Position numbers and translations under genes: made by a program. The notes under the pieces were generated by a model. That model had not been told where the DNA came from. It searched no databases and worked only from the letters and a program-made list of their open reading frames with translations. Below, piece by piece: positions 1 to 7,183 of a stretch of 19,813 nucleotides of DNA. Source of the DNA: Calditrichia bacterium (GTDB taxonomy: Bacteria > Calditrichota > Calditrichia > RBG-13-44-9); contig JALXCH010000280.1 of assembly GCA_026991005.1 (NCBI GenBank), positions 1 through 19,813 of the forward strand. Reading direction: 5' to 3'. Position 1 is the first letter of the stretch; every line of letters begins with the position of its first letter.

Positions 1-2
1 TA

Positions 3-386
3 TTCAATATCCAGTTCTGGGAGCAGTTGCGCTGGGTTAAAATCTTTCTCATTCTCATTTTACTGGTTTCAGTGCTGATGATCTCCAACATCCGCTACGA
101 AACCCTGCCCAATTTTTCCCTTCAGCGCGGGAGTCCCCAAAAGGGCAAAATCTTCACAGTGCTGATTGGTACCATTCTCATCATCTTTTTCCCCCAGGAA
201 GCCTTCTTCCCACTGGCGATTGTATATGTATTCTCCGGTCCCGTAGTGGTGCTCTGGAAGTTGTTCTTTGGTAAATCCGGTAGCGAAACCCAGGAAAAAC
301 AAAAAGGATATGTCAGGAATGAGGGTCACCGTAAAAATTCGTCTCAAACCCGGAATTCTCGATCCCCAGGGAAAAGCCGTGAATAA
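3..386 (+). CDS. pssA: CDP-diacylglycerol--serine O-phosphatidyltransferase, C-terminal part (5' end outside window)
   Basis: The frame is open from position 3 and has no credible start inside the window, so only the C-terminus is present. The visible part has a hydrophobic helix, then the loop SNIRYETLPNFS, then two further hydrophobic stretches ending in VLWKLFFGK. The 'SNIRY' loop between the last membrane helices is typical of bacterial PssA, which makes phosphatidylserine from CDP-diacylglycerol and serine in the inner membrane. The hydrophilic tail after FFGK looks unconserved and runs 68 bases into purS, so the natural end may have been lengthened by a frame change. A different CDP-alcohol phosphatidyltransferase is the main alternative. 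Confidence 0.72.
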   Translation, partial: FNIQFWEQLRWVKIFLILILLVSVLMISNIRYETLPNFSLQRGSPQKGKIFTVLIGTILIIFFPQEAFFPLAIVYVFSGPVVVLWKLFFGKSGSETQEKQKGYVRNEGHRKNSSQTRNSRSPGKSRE

Positions 387-570
387 TGCCTTGCATCATC
401 TGGGATTTCCTCAGGTCAAGGATGTGCGCATCGGGAAGTTGATTGAAATGGAAATAGAAGAAAGCGATCCGCAGAAGGTGCGGGAACTGGTGGAAGCGGC
501 CTGCAGCAAGCTGTTGGCTAATCCCGTGATTGAAGATTATGAATACCAATTACAGGGAGAGGGTGCGTGA
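319..570 (+). CDS. purS: Phosphoribosylformylglycinamidine synthase subunit PurS
   Basis: An 83-residue protein, the usual length for PurS, the small dimeric subunit that links PurQ and PurL in the fourth step of purine synthesis (FGAR to FGAM). It starts [20 protein letters not shown] and continues with the [13 protein letters not shown] segment, both typical of the family. The frame is open further upstream, but family alignment favours ATG 319; ATG 310 would add three residues. The GGA of AAAAAGGAT at 306-308 lies 10 bases before 319 but only one before ATG 310. The stop overlaps the purQ start by four bases (GTGA), which implies translational coupling. purL is not in the window. Confidence 0.9.
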   Translation: MRVTVKIRLKPGILDPQGKAVNNALHHLGFPQVKDVRIGKLIEMEIEESDPQKVRELVEAACSKLLANPVIEDYEYQLQGEGA

Positions 571-1247
571 AGTACGCGATTATCGTGTTCCCCGGTTCCA
601 ATTGCGATTACGACATGTACCATGCCATCACCCGGGTAATGGGGGAAGAAGCCAAGTTTGTCTGGCATCAGGAGGGAAACCTGGCCGGGTACGATGTGGT
701 TGTGCTTCCCGGTGGTTTTTCGTATGGGGATTATTTGCGGGCAGGTGCGATTGCCCGATTTTCGAACATCATGCCGGAGGTGGTGCGTTTTGCCCGCAAA
801 GGGAAACCGGTACTGGGCATTTGCAATGGTTTTCAGATTCTAACGGAAAGCGGTTTGCTGCCCGGCGCTTTATTGCGTAACCAGAATTTGCGCTTTGTAT
901 GCAAGCATGTTTATATTCGCACCGAAAATGCGGACACCCGCTTTACCAATGTGCTGGAAACGGGTCAGGTTCTTCACATTCCTATTGCACATGGCGAAGG
1001 AAATTATTTTATTAGTAAAGAAGAGCTGGAGGTGTTAAAAGAAAATAATCAGATTGTTTTTCGTTACAGTACGGCAGACGGTGAAGTAAACCGTACGGTA
1101 AATCCGAATGGTTCTATGGAAAATATAGCTGGTGTGATTAACCAGGAAGGAAATGTTCTGGGAATGATGCCGCATCCGGAGCGGGCGATGGAGAATTTAC
1201 TGGGTTCCGAAGACGGACGAAACATCTTTCAATCATTAGCAAAATAA
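567..1247 (+). CDS. purQ: Phosphoribosylformylglycinamidine synthase subunit PurQ (glutaminase)
   Basis: A class I glutamine amidotransferase of 226 residues, full length for PurQ. It releases ammonia from glutamine for the FGAM synthase complex with PurS and PurL. The start IVFPGSNCD and the segment [17 protein letters not shown] are PurQ hallmarks. The nucleophile elbow GICNGFQ gives Cys86, and MMPHPER gives the His203/Glu205 pair, so the triad is complete. It starts with GTG overlapping the purS stop. The following gene is not purL but a small membrane protein 15 bases on, so the catalytic large subunit must be encoded elsewhere. Confidence 0.96.
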   Translation: MKYAIIVFPGSNCDYDMYHAITRVMGEEAKFVWHQEGNLAGYDVVVLPGGFSYGDYLRAGAIARFSNIMPEVVRFARKGKPVLGICNGFQILTESGLLPGALLRNQNLRFVCKHVYIRTENADTRFTNVLETGQVLHIPIAHGEGNYFISKEELEVLKENNQIVFRYSTADGEVNRTVNPNGSMENIAGVINQEGNVLGMMPHPERAMENLLGSEDGRNIFQSLAK

Positions 1248-1262
1248 TTAGGAGAATACCCC

Positions 1263-1523
1263 ATGCGCAAAAAAAGTTTATGGTGGGTGCTCTTGGTGGT
1301 GGTATTAGGGGCTCTGGTTGGGAGCGCATTGGGGGAGGTCCTGGCTCTGATTTTGCCCGCCGGGGTGGTACGCGATTTTTTCCTGCGAGCGGTAGAATTT
1401 AGCCTGGGTCCCGCGGAAGTAAATTTCGTGGTGATGCGCTTTACCCTGGGCTTTGCATTAAAATTAAACATTATTGGTGTGCTGGGCATTTTGTTGGTGG
1501 GATATGTGTTGCGCTGGACGTAA
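1263..1523 (+). CDS. Small membrane protein, DUF4321-like
   Basis: An 86-residue protein with an N-terminal membrane helix (about residues 6-30, KSLWWVLLVVVLGALVGSALG) and a second hydrophobic stretch near the C-terminus (about 66-84). The middle has a short amphipathic part around LPAGVVRDFF. The layout of an N-terminal glycine-rich helix followed by a second C-terminal helix is what I recall of the DUF4321 family, whose function is unknown. The start ATG has a good site, TTAGGAGAATACCCC. It lies 15 bases after purQ and is probably cotranscribed with it. The family call is from memory of the pattern and is less certain than the gene itself. Confidence 0.75.
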   Translation: MRKKSLWWVLLVVVLGALVGSALGEVLALILPAGVVRDFFLRAVEFSLGPAEVNFVVMRFTLGFALKLNIIGVLGILLVGYVLRWT

Positions 1524-1539
1524 CGCCTGAACATTACGG

Positions 1540-1582
1540 AGTAGGGGAACGCGACACCTCGCCTCGTTTTGCAGTAGGGGAA
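1540..1582. repeat. Short direct repeat AGTAGGGGAA in the DUF4321-tatA gap
   Basis: The 10-base word AGTAGGGGAA occurs at 1540-1549 and again at 1573-1582, 33 bases apart, in the 176-base gap between the DUF4321-like gene and tatA. Nothing else in the gap looks coding. It may be part of a dispersed intergenic repeat, but one locus cannot show that. Confidence 0.35.
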
Positions 1583-1651
1583 AGGAATGGAAGTCCAGCG
1601 AATCAAACATTCTTGTGAATTATTTTTTGTGGCGTAAATAAAGAAACTCTG

Positions 1652-1666
1652 ACCGGAGAATCCGGT
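1652..1666 (+). other. Small hairpin upstream of tatA
   Basis: ACCGGA-GAA-TCCGGT is a perfect six-base-pair inverted repeat with a three-base loop, 33 bases before tatA. It has no T tract after it, so it is not a standard terminator. It could be a 5' leader hairpin of the tatA-gatA-gatB transcript or a weak protein-binding site. Confidence 0.35.
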
Positions 1667-1699
1667 TAAAGAAATGTCTAAAACGGAAGGAGAGAAGAT

Positions 1700-1927
1700 A
1701 TGTTTGGAATAGGACCTCCTGAATTACTGGTAATCTTTTTAATTATTTTGATTTTGTTTGGTGCCAAACGACTTCCTGAACTGGCGCGTTCTCTGGGACG
1801 TTCCATTAATGAATTCAAGAATGCCACCCAGAACATCCAGCAGGAGCTGGATGTAACCCGGGAAGAACCCTTACCCAGGCAAAAAGAGAAAGCATCCGAG
1901 AAGAAGGATGAAAATCTGGCCGGATAA
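1700..1927 (+). CDS. tatA: Twin-arginine translocase subunit TatA
   Basis: A 75-residue protein with the standard TatA layout: a short N-terminal membrane helix (about residues 5-20, PPELLVIFLIILILFG), the conserved FGAKRLPEL hinge with Phe-Gly and Leu-Pro, an amphipathic helix (ARSLGRSINEFKNAT), and a charged, lysine/glutamate-rich tail. TatA forms the size-variable pore that moves folded proteins carrying a twin-arginine signal across the inner membrane with TatC. The site GGAAGGAG lies a few bases before the ATG. No tatC or tatB is near. It is followed at 23 bases by gatA on the same strand. TatB and TatE are close relatives, but the short length favours TatA. Confidence 0.92.
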   Translation: MFGIGPPELLVIFLIILILFGAKRLPELARSLGRSINEFKNATQNIQQELDVTREEPLPRQKEKASEKKDENLAG

Positions 1928-1950
1928 ACGGAGCTGAATGGGGCATCCGG

Positions 1951-3393
1951 GTGGAGTGGGTTCAGGACAGGCATCAACAATTTGTGCAGGGCGGATTCAA
2001 TCTGGAAGAGCGGGTTCTCAGAGCTCTGAAACGGATTGATGAAAAATCCTCCCTGCACGCCTTTACCCGTGTATATACCGAGGAGGCCATAGAAAAAGCC
2101 CGGAAGTTGCAACGTCAGCGGGACCGGGGAGAAGCCCTCGGTCCCCTGGCCGGGTTGATACTGGCGATTAAAGATAATATCGCTTTCCGCAATCATCCCC
2201 TTACCTGCGGTTCCCGCATTTTACAACATTATATTTCTCCCTTCCATGCTACAGTGGTGCAGCGTATTCTCAATGCTGGCGGAATCATCATTGGGCACAC
2301 CAATATGGATGAATTTGCCATGGGTTTTTCCAGCGAAACCTCTGTGTTTGGTGTGGTGCGCAATCCGCTTCACCCGGAATTTGTTGCCGGAGGTTCCAGC
2401 GGAGGTTCGGCGGTAAGTGTTGCCGCGGAAATGGTGGATCTGGCTCTGGGAAGCGACACCGGAGGTTCGGTGCGGCAACCGGCAGCTTTTTGCGGTGTGG
2501 TGGGAATGAAACCTTCGTACGGACGGGTGTCGCGCTACGGTCTGGTGGCATTTGCTTCTTCGCTGGAACAAATTGGCCCCCTGGGGCAGCGGGTGCGAGA
2601 TGTGGCCTATTTGCTGGAAATTATTGCCGGGCACGACAGCCGGGATGCTACCAGCGTTACCCTTCCGGTGCCCCGTTATACCCAATGGTTAAACCGGGAG
2701 GTACGGGGAATGCGGATGGGATTGCCCCGGGAGTTTTTAGGCCAGGCGGTAGAAGGGCGCATCCGCCAGCGGGTAGAGGAGGTGGCTGAGGAACTTCACC
2801 GGGCGGGCGCCGAAATTGTGCCTGTTTCTCTCTCCTTAACCCGATACGCCGTGGCGACCTATTACATCCTTGCCTCGGCGGAAGCATCCTCCAATCTGGC
2901 GCGCTTCGATGGTGTGCGCTACGGATTCCGGGCAGAAAACAGTGCTGAACCCCAGTCCATGTACCGCAAAACCCGTCAGCAGGGATTTGGCTGGGAGGTA
3001 AAACGCCGACTGATGCTGGGAACCTATGTCCTTTCTCGTAAAAATTACCAGGCCTTCTACGGGAAGGCCCGCAAGGTGCAGAAGTTGATTCAGCAGGAAT
3101 ATCAGCGGGTATTTCAGCAGGTGGATGTGTTACTGGCACCCACCAGCCCTACTTTTCCTTTCCGCCCGGGCGAGCGCCTGCAAGACCCGATTAAAATGTA
3201 TCTTTCCGATGTGCTCACCGTCCCGGCAAATTTAACCGGTATGGGGAGTTTGAGCCTGCCCCTCTGGGGGAAAAATGAACCTTTCCCCGTGGGATTGCAA
3301 ATCATCTCGGCACCTTTCCGGGAAGAATTGCTAATTCAGGTGGGGGATTTTGTGGAAAGAAATCTCGCGGGTGAATCTCCGTTATCCAAATAA
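1951..3393 (+). CDS. gatA: Aspartyl/glutamyl-tRNA(Asn/Gln) amidotransferase subunit A
   Basis: The 480-residue amidase-signature subunit of GatCAB, which hydrolyses glutamine and feeds ammonia to GatB to convert Glu-tRNA(Gln) or Asp-tRNA(Asn). The catalytic Ser-cisSer-Lys triad is visible: Lys74 in LAIKDN, Ser149 in AGGSSGGSA and Ser173 in SDTGGSVR, with the same spacing as in known GatA proteins. Length is normal (family about 485). The start is a GTG with no clear Shine-Dalgarno site. A better-placed ATG at 1938 is in another frame, so translation may depend on coupling to tatA. gatB follows 53 bases on. No gatC is seen on either side. Confidence 0.95.
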   Translation: MEWVQDRHQQFVQGGFNLEERVLRALKRIDEKSSLHAFTRVYTEEAIEKARKLQRQRDRGEALGPLAGLILAIKDNIAFRNHPLTCGSRILQHYISPFHATVVQRILNAGGIIIGHTNMDEFAMGFSSETSVFGVVRNPLHPEFVAGGSSGGSAVSVAAEMVDLALGSDTGGSVRQPAAFCGVVGMKPSYGRVSRYGLVAFASSLEQIGPLGQRVRDVAYLLEIIAGHDSRDATSVTLPVPRYTQWLNREVRGMRMGLPREFLGQAVEGRIRQRVEEVAEELHRAGAEIVPVSLSLTRYAVATYYILASAEASSNLARFDGVRYGFRAENSAEPQSMYRKTRQQGFGWEVKRRLMLGTYVLSRKNYQAFYGKARKVQKLIQQEYQRVFQQVDVLLAPTSPTFPFRPGERLQDPIKMYLSDVLTVPANLTGMGSLSLPLWGKNEPFPVGLQIISAPFREELLIQVGDFVERNLAGESPLSK

Positions 3394-3446
3394 GGGCCCA
3401 GGGGATTGTACTGTTTCCACCTAACCACACAACAGAGCGCAGAAGC

Positions 3447-4925
3447 ATGAGGCATCCAGAAAAATACGAAGCGGTGATAGGACTGGAAATTCACGCCCAG
3501 TTGTTAACGGAAACCAAGATGTTTTGTAACTGCCGCAATCAGTATGGTGCGGAACCCAACTCCCATGTGTGCCCGGTGTGTCTGGGATTGCCCGGCGCCC
3601 TTCCGGTTCCCAATCAGAAAGCGGTGGAATTTGCCATTGCCATGGGACTGGCAACCCATTGCACCATTGCTTCCCGCAGCCAGTTTGCCCGGAAAAATTA
3701 TTTCTACCCGGATTTGCCGAAGGGCTACCAGATTACCCAGTTCGAACAACCGCTGTGTCGGGAAGGCTGGTTAACCATTCCACTTCCCGATGGAGAGGAA
3801 AAGGTGGTGCGGATTGAGCGGATTCATCTGGAAGAGGATGCGGGAAAGTCCATTCACGATCCGGTACTGGCGGGGGAGGGGACGCTGCTGGATTTTAACC
3901 GCTGTGGGGTGCCGCTCATCGAAATTGTAACCTACCCGGATTTACGCTCGCCCCGGGAAGCCCGCATCTTCCTGGAAAGGTTAAGAACCATTCTGGTGTA
4001 TCTGGAAATTTGCAATGGCAACATGGAAGAAGGCAGCCTGCGCTGCGATGCCAATATCTCCCTGCGTCCGGTAGGTGAGCAAAGGCTGGGAGTAAAAACA
4101 GAGTTGAAAAACATGAATTCTTTTCGTAACGTTGAAAGAGCATTACAATTTGAAATTGAGCGACAAACAAGGGTGCTAATGGATGGGGGACGCGTGGAAG
4201 CGGCCACTTTGCTCTGGGATGCTTCACAAAATCGGGCACGGGTGATGCGCTCTAAAGAAGTTGTGGAAGATTACCGTTATTTTCCGGAACCTGATCTGGT
4301 TCCCATCACAGTTTCCCGGGAGGTGGTGCAGGCGGTTTCGCGCAGTTTACCGGAATTACCCCACCAGAAACATGCCCGTTTTCGTCGCCAGTACCATTTA
4401 CCGGAGCAGGAAATTCAGGTACTGGTGAGGGAGCGTGCTCTGGCCGATTACTTCGAGGCGGTGGTTTCCCGGGGTGCTAAGCCCGCATTTGTCAGCCGGT
4501 GGGTGGTGCGAGAAGTGGTGAGGGTGCTTCGAGACCGCAAAATTTCTGCTGCACGGTTTCCCATTCCGCCCGAAGAATTGGCAGAGTTACTGCACCTGGT
4601 CGAGGAAGGCAGCCTGAGTCAGAGTGCGGCACGTACGGTATTCGATGCCATGCTGGATACGGGAGAGGGTGCCCGGGAACTGGTTCGCCAGATGGGATTG
4701 CAGCAAATGAATGATCAACGGGAGCTGGAAGAAGTGGTAAACCGAGTCCTCCGTCTGTTCCCTTTGCAGGTGCAACAGTACCGGAATGGTAAAACAAAAC
4801 TTCTGAGTTTTTTCGTGGGGCAGGTGATGAAAGAAACACAGGGAAAAGCCAATCCCAACATTGTTTCACGGATCCTTGAAAAGGAATTGTCTCGGAAGGA
4901 CGTATTCCTCCACAAGAAAACCTGA
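3447..4925 (+). CDS. gatB: Aspartyl/glutamyl-tRNA(Asn/Gln) amidotransferase subunit B
   Basis: A 492-residue GatB, the subunit that binds the mischarged tRNA, activates its acyl group with ATP and completes transamidation. The N-terminus has the signature YEAVIGLEIHAQL, then Cys27 and Cys29 (FCNC) and Cys42 and Cys45 (CPVC), which are the usual zinc ligands, followed by LGLPGALPVPN. The kinase-like catalytic part runs to about residue 295 (EVVEDYRYFPEPDL), and the C-terminal helical and YqeY-like domains bind tRNA. The full length is present with no damage. Its presence implies that this organism makes Gln-tRNA(Gln) and/or Asn-tRNA(Asn) indirectly. Confidence 0.96.
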   Translation: MRHPEKYEAVIGLEIHAQLLTETKMFCNCRNQYGAEPNSHVCPVCLGLPGALPVPNQKAVEFAIAMGLATHCTIASRSQFARKNYFYPDLPKGYQITQFEQPLCREGWLTIPLPDGEEKVVRIERIHLEEDAGKSIHDPVLAGEGTLLDFNRCGVPLIEIVTYPDLRSPREARIFLERLRTILVYLEICNGNMEEGSLRCDANISLRPVGEQRLGVKTELKNMNSFRNVERALQFEIERQTRVLMDGGRVEAATLLWDASQNRARVMRSKEVVEDYRYFPEPDLVPITVSREVVQAVSRSLPELPHQKHARFRRQYHLPEQEIQVLVRERALADYFEAVVSRGAKPAFVSRWVVREVVRVLRDRKISAARFPIPPEELAELLHLVEEGSLSQSAARTVFDAMLDTGEGARELVRQMGLQQMNDQRELEEVVNRVLRLFPLQVQQYRNGKTKLLSFFVGQVMKETQGKANPNIVSRILEKELSRKDVFLHKKT

Positions 4926-4995
4926 TGTTGTTTAATCTTCTGGAATCGGTAAGGAAATGAATCCAATGATAAATTAAAAATAAAAGGACTGGAAA

Positions 4996-5361
4996 ATGGG
5001 TAACAAAAGGGTGCTGGTTATTGAAGATGAAAAAGCTTTGTCCAGTATTATGGTAAACATGCTGGAAGTTTTTGGTTACGAAGGGGAAATAGCCAGTACG
5101 GGGCGAGAGGCAATGGAACAAATTTCTCGGGGAAATTATGATTACATTATTCTGGATATTACTTTACCCGACATTAGTGGAAGTATGCTCTATGAGATGA
5201 TTATGGAGAAATCCCCGGAGTTCAAAGGGAAAATTATTTTTACCAGCGGTTTCGAGACCCCGGAAGAAATCGAAGAAATTCTGGAGCGGGATGGAGGAAT
5301 CTTCCTGCCCAAACCGTTTAGTGTGGATAAATTTCAGGAAGTTCTGAATAAACTGGAATAG
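4996..5361 (+). CDS. Single-domain response regulator (receiver domain only)
   Basis: A 121-residue stand-alone receiver domain of the CheY/Spo0F type. The acidic pocket is VIEDE (Glu10, Asp11), the phosphorylated residue is Asp54 in IILDITLPD, the switch residues are Thr83/Ser84 in IIFTSGF, and the conserved Lys is Lys106 in LPKPF, so the full active set is present. There is no output domain, so it must act through a partner protein or a phosphorelay. No histidine kinase is in the window, so the partner cannot be named. The site AAAAGGA lies about nine bases before the ATG. The gene is 70 bases after gatB, with no terminator seen between. Confidence 0.93.
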   Translation: MGNKRVLVIEDEKALSSIMVNMLEVFGYEGEIASTGREAMEQISRGNYDYIILDITLPDISGSMLYEMIMEKSPEFKGKIIFTSGFETPEEIEEILERDGGIFLPKPFSVDKFQEVLNKLE

Positions 5362-5547
5362 TGGCGATTCCGAATAGAGATTGGCTTCCCGGAAAATGGG
5401 ATTTTTCATTTCCCGGAACGATGGTTTCAAAATGTTTTTATTTTCTTGAATCAACCCGGTGGCATTTCCTAAGTTGACAAACGGGTGGGTAGGGATGTTT
5501 GGTCAACCCGTACCGGGTGAAATACCCGATGGGAGAATTTCCGAAAC

Positions 5548-5697
5548 ATGCTGGTAACCGGGAGGAACGCGATTTTGTTTGAACTCCCCTGGTTACTCCG
5601 GGATGTGCACTTTTTAATGGGTACGGAAAAGAAGCACCAGAATAAAGAGCACCAGGGAGTCGTTTTGTTTAGCGTTTCTGGAACCTGTAACCGATAA
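5548..5697 (+). CDS. Possible 49-residue leader peptide upstream of tnaA
   Basis: An open frame from ATG 5548 to TAA 5695-5697, ending 16 bases before the tnaA start. It has one Trp codon (codon 15, 5590-5592) in LPWLLRDVHF, with Asp four residues after it. The known TnaC leader peptides of enterobacteria also have Trp and Asp in a W-x-x-x-D spacing and stall the ribosome when tryptophan is high. Here the peptide is twice as long, lacks the terminal Pro of TnaC and is otherwise unlike it, so the match may be chance. A GGGAG at 5531-5535 lies 12 bases before the ATG, a little far for a ribosome site. It may not be translated at all. Confidence 0.2.
   Translation: MLVTGRNAILFELPWLLRDVHFLMGTEKKHQNKEHQGVVLFSVSGTCNR
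5554..5596 (+). other. Stem-loop in the tnaA leader with an alternative partner
   Basis: GTAACC-GGGAG (5554-5564) pairs with CTCCC-(CT)-GGTTAC (5584-5596): 11 base pairs, a two-base bulge and a 19-base loop. GGTTAC (5591-5596) can instead pair with a second GTAACC at 5687-5692, just before tnaA. The Trp codon of the possible leader peptide overlaps the right arm. Two competing partners for one segment are what an attenuator needs, but pairing has not been folded or tested. Confidence 0.45.
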
Positions 5698-5713
5698 GCA
5701 GAAAGGATACGAT

Positions 5714-7090
5714 ATGGATTTACCGCTGGAGCCTTTTCGGATTAAAATGGTGGAGCCGGTTAAATTAATTTCCCGGGAAGAGCGGGAGCAGTTAATTCGC
5801 CAGGCGGGATTTAATGTGTTCAACATTCCTGCCGAAGCCATTTTTGTGGATTTGTTAACGGATTCCGGCACCTCTGCCATGAGCGATCGTCAGTGGGCGG
5901 GGTTGATGCTGGGAGATGAGTCCTACGCAGGTTGTCGCAATTTTTACCATCTGCAGGAAAGTGTGCAGAAAGTGATGGGATTCCGCTATGTGCTGCCTAC
6001 CCATCAGGGGCGCGCGGCGGAAAATGTTTTCTTCTCTACCTTGCTTAAACCGGGCGATGTGGTGCCCAACAACATTCATTTCGATACCACCCGGGCAAAT
6101 GTGGAATACCTTCAGGCTACTGCGCTGGATTGCGTCATTGAAGAGGGATTGCACCCCACACTAAACCATCCTTTTAAAGGAAACATGGATTCCCGGAAGC
6201 TGCAGGATGCGATTCAAAAATACGGAAAAGAAAAAATTCCCGTGGTGCTGATGACCATCACCAACAACAGTGGAGGCGGCCAGCCGGTTTCCATGGAAAA
6301 CATCCGCACCATCAGCCGCATTTGCCGTTCTCAGGGAATCCCTTTTTTCTTCGATGCCGCCCGTTTTGCCGAGAATGCTTACTTCATTAAAATGCGGGAA
6401 GAAGGTTACCAGGATAAGAGCATTCCCGAGATTGTACAGGAAATGTTCTCCTACGCGGATGGCTGTTTAATGAGCGCGAAAAAGGATGCTCTGGTGAACA
6501 TCGGTGGTTTTATTGCTTTAAATGATGAATCGCTCTACCGGAAGCTTCAGAATTTGCTGATTTTGCGGGAAGGCTTCCCAACCTATGGTGGGCTGGCGGG
6601 TCGTGATCTGGAACTTATTGCCCGGGGATTGCAGGAGGTGCTGGATGAAGATTACCTGCGCTATCGAATTTCTCACACTGCCTATCTGGGGAAGCTCATC
6701 CGGGAATTGGGGGTTCCCATTGTGGAGCCGGTTGGAGGGCACGCGGTGTACATCGATGCCAAGTCCTTTCTTCCCCACATCCCACAATCGCAGTTTCCCG
6801 GGCAGGTGCTAACGGTAGCGTTTTATCGCGAGGCAGCCATTCGCACCGTGGAAATTGGGAGCCTGATGTTTGCCCATCGCGATGCCCAGACCGGAGAATG
6901 GCACTATCCTCAAATGGAACTGGTGCGCCTGGCCATACCCCGGCGCGTGTACACTGCTTCTCATCTGGAATATGTGGCCGATGCTTTAAGTAAAATTCAG
7001 AAGAAAAAGGATTCGTTAAAAGGATTGCGCATTGTTTACGAACCGCCTTTCCTGCGGCATTTTACCGCTTTGCTGGAGGAGATTGAATAG
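5714..7090 (+). CDS. tnaA: Tryptophanase (tryptophan indole-lyase)
   Basis: A 458-residue PLP enzyme of the beta-eliminating lyase family, full length. It cleaves tryptophan to indole, pyruvate and ammonia in the cytoplasm. PLP-site residues align with tyrosine phenol-lyase almost without gaps: Tyr71, Asp214 and Arg217 in FFFDAAR, and Lys257 in MSAKKD. The two positions that separate the subfamilies read as tryptophanase: Asp124 (FDTT) where phenol-lyase has Thr124, and Ile381 (TVEIGS) where phenol-lyase has Arg381, the residue that contacts the phenol group. The N-terminus LPLEPFRIK and the C-terminus LRHFTA also fit. AAAGGA at 5702-5707 serves the ATG. It is the first gene after the structured leader and may head a run reaching the dipeptidase. 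Confidence 0.93.
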   Translation: MDLPLEPFRIKMVEPVKLISREEREQLIRQAGFNVFNIPAEAIFVDLLTDSGTSAMSDRQWAGLMLGDESYAGCRNFYHLQESVQKVMGFRYVLPTHQGRAAENVFFSTLLKPGDVVPNNIHFDTTRANVEYLQATALDCVIEEGLHPTLNHPFKGNMDSRKLQDAIQKYGKEKIPVVLMTITNNSGGGQPVSMENIRTISRICRSQGIPFFFDAARFAENAYFIKMREEGYQDKSIPEIVQEMFSYADGCLMSAKKDALVNIGGFIALNDESLYRKLQNLLILREGFPTYGGLAGRDLELIARGLQEVLDEDYLRYRISHTAYLGKLIRELGVPIVEPVGGHAVYIDAKSFLPHIPQSQFPGQVLTVAFYREAAIRTVEIGSLMFAHRDAQTGEWHYPQMELVRLAIPRRVYTASHLEYVADALSKIQKKKDSLKGLRIVYEPPFLRHFTALLEEIE

Positions 7091-7183
7091 ACAATTGGGG
7101 AAAATCCAGTGCTTCCGCAAACTAAAATGAGACGGAATGCATTTCCGGAAAATGAACACGGTTTTAACATGAAAAGGAATTCC

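Larger units (their letters stand above)
5362..5713 (+). promoter_or_regulatory. Structured 352-base leader upstream of tryptophanase
   Basis: A long gap between the response regulator and tnaA holds several short elements. TTCCCGGAA occurs twice (from 5390 to 5419). TCAACCCG is repeated at 5451-5458 and 5503-5510. A TTGACA box at 5474-5479 resembles a -35 site but lacks a convincing -10. Four alternating complementary five-base words, CGGGT (5482), ACCCG (5506), CGGGT (5514) and ACCCG (5524), allow mutually exclusive hairpins. A larger stem follows at 5554-5596. AGCACCAG is repeated at 5633 and 5648. I could not match the whole to a known riboswitch class. Regulation of tnaA is inferred from position only. 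Confidence 0.4.

Noticed and set aside
1229..2196. - strand open frames opposite DUF4321, tatA and gatA
   Set aside because: They overlap clear + strand genes and have no family features.
5474..5502. A sigma-70 promoter at the TTGACA box
   Set aside because: The -35 match is perfect, but no reasonable -10 lies 16-18 bases on, so it is kept only as a note in the leader entry.
5474..5600. Known riboswitch classes (cobalamin, TPP, SAM, glycine, guanidine) in the tnaA leader
   Set aside because: The GGGTGAAATACCC piece recalls part of the cobalamin element, but the other conserved blocks are missing, and I could not match the remaining classes either.
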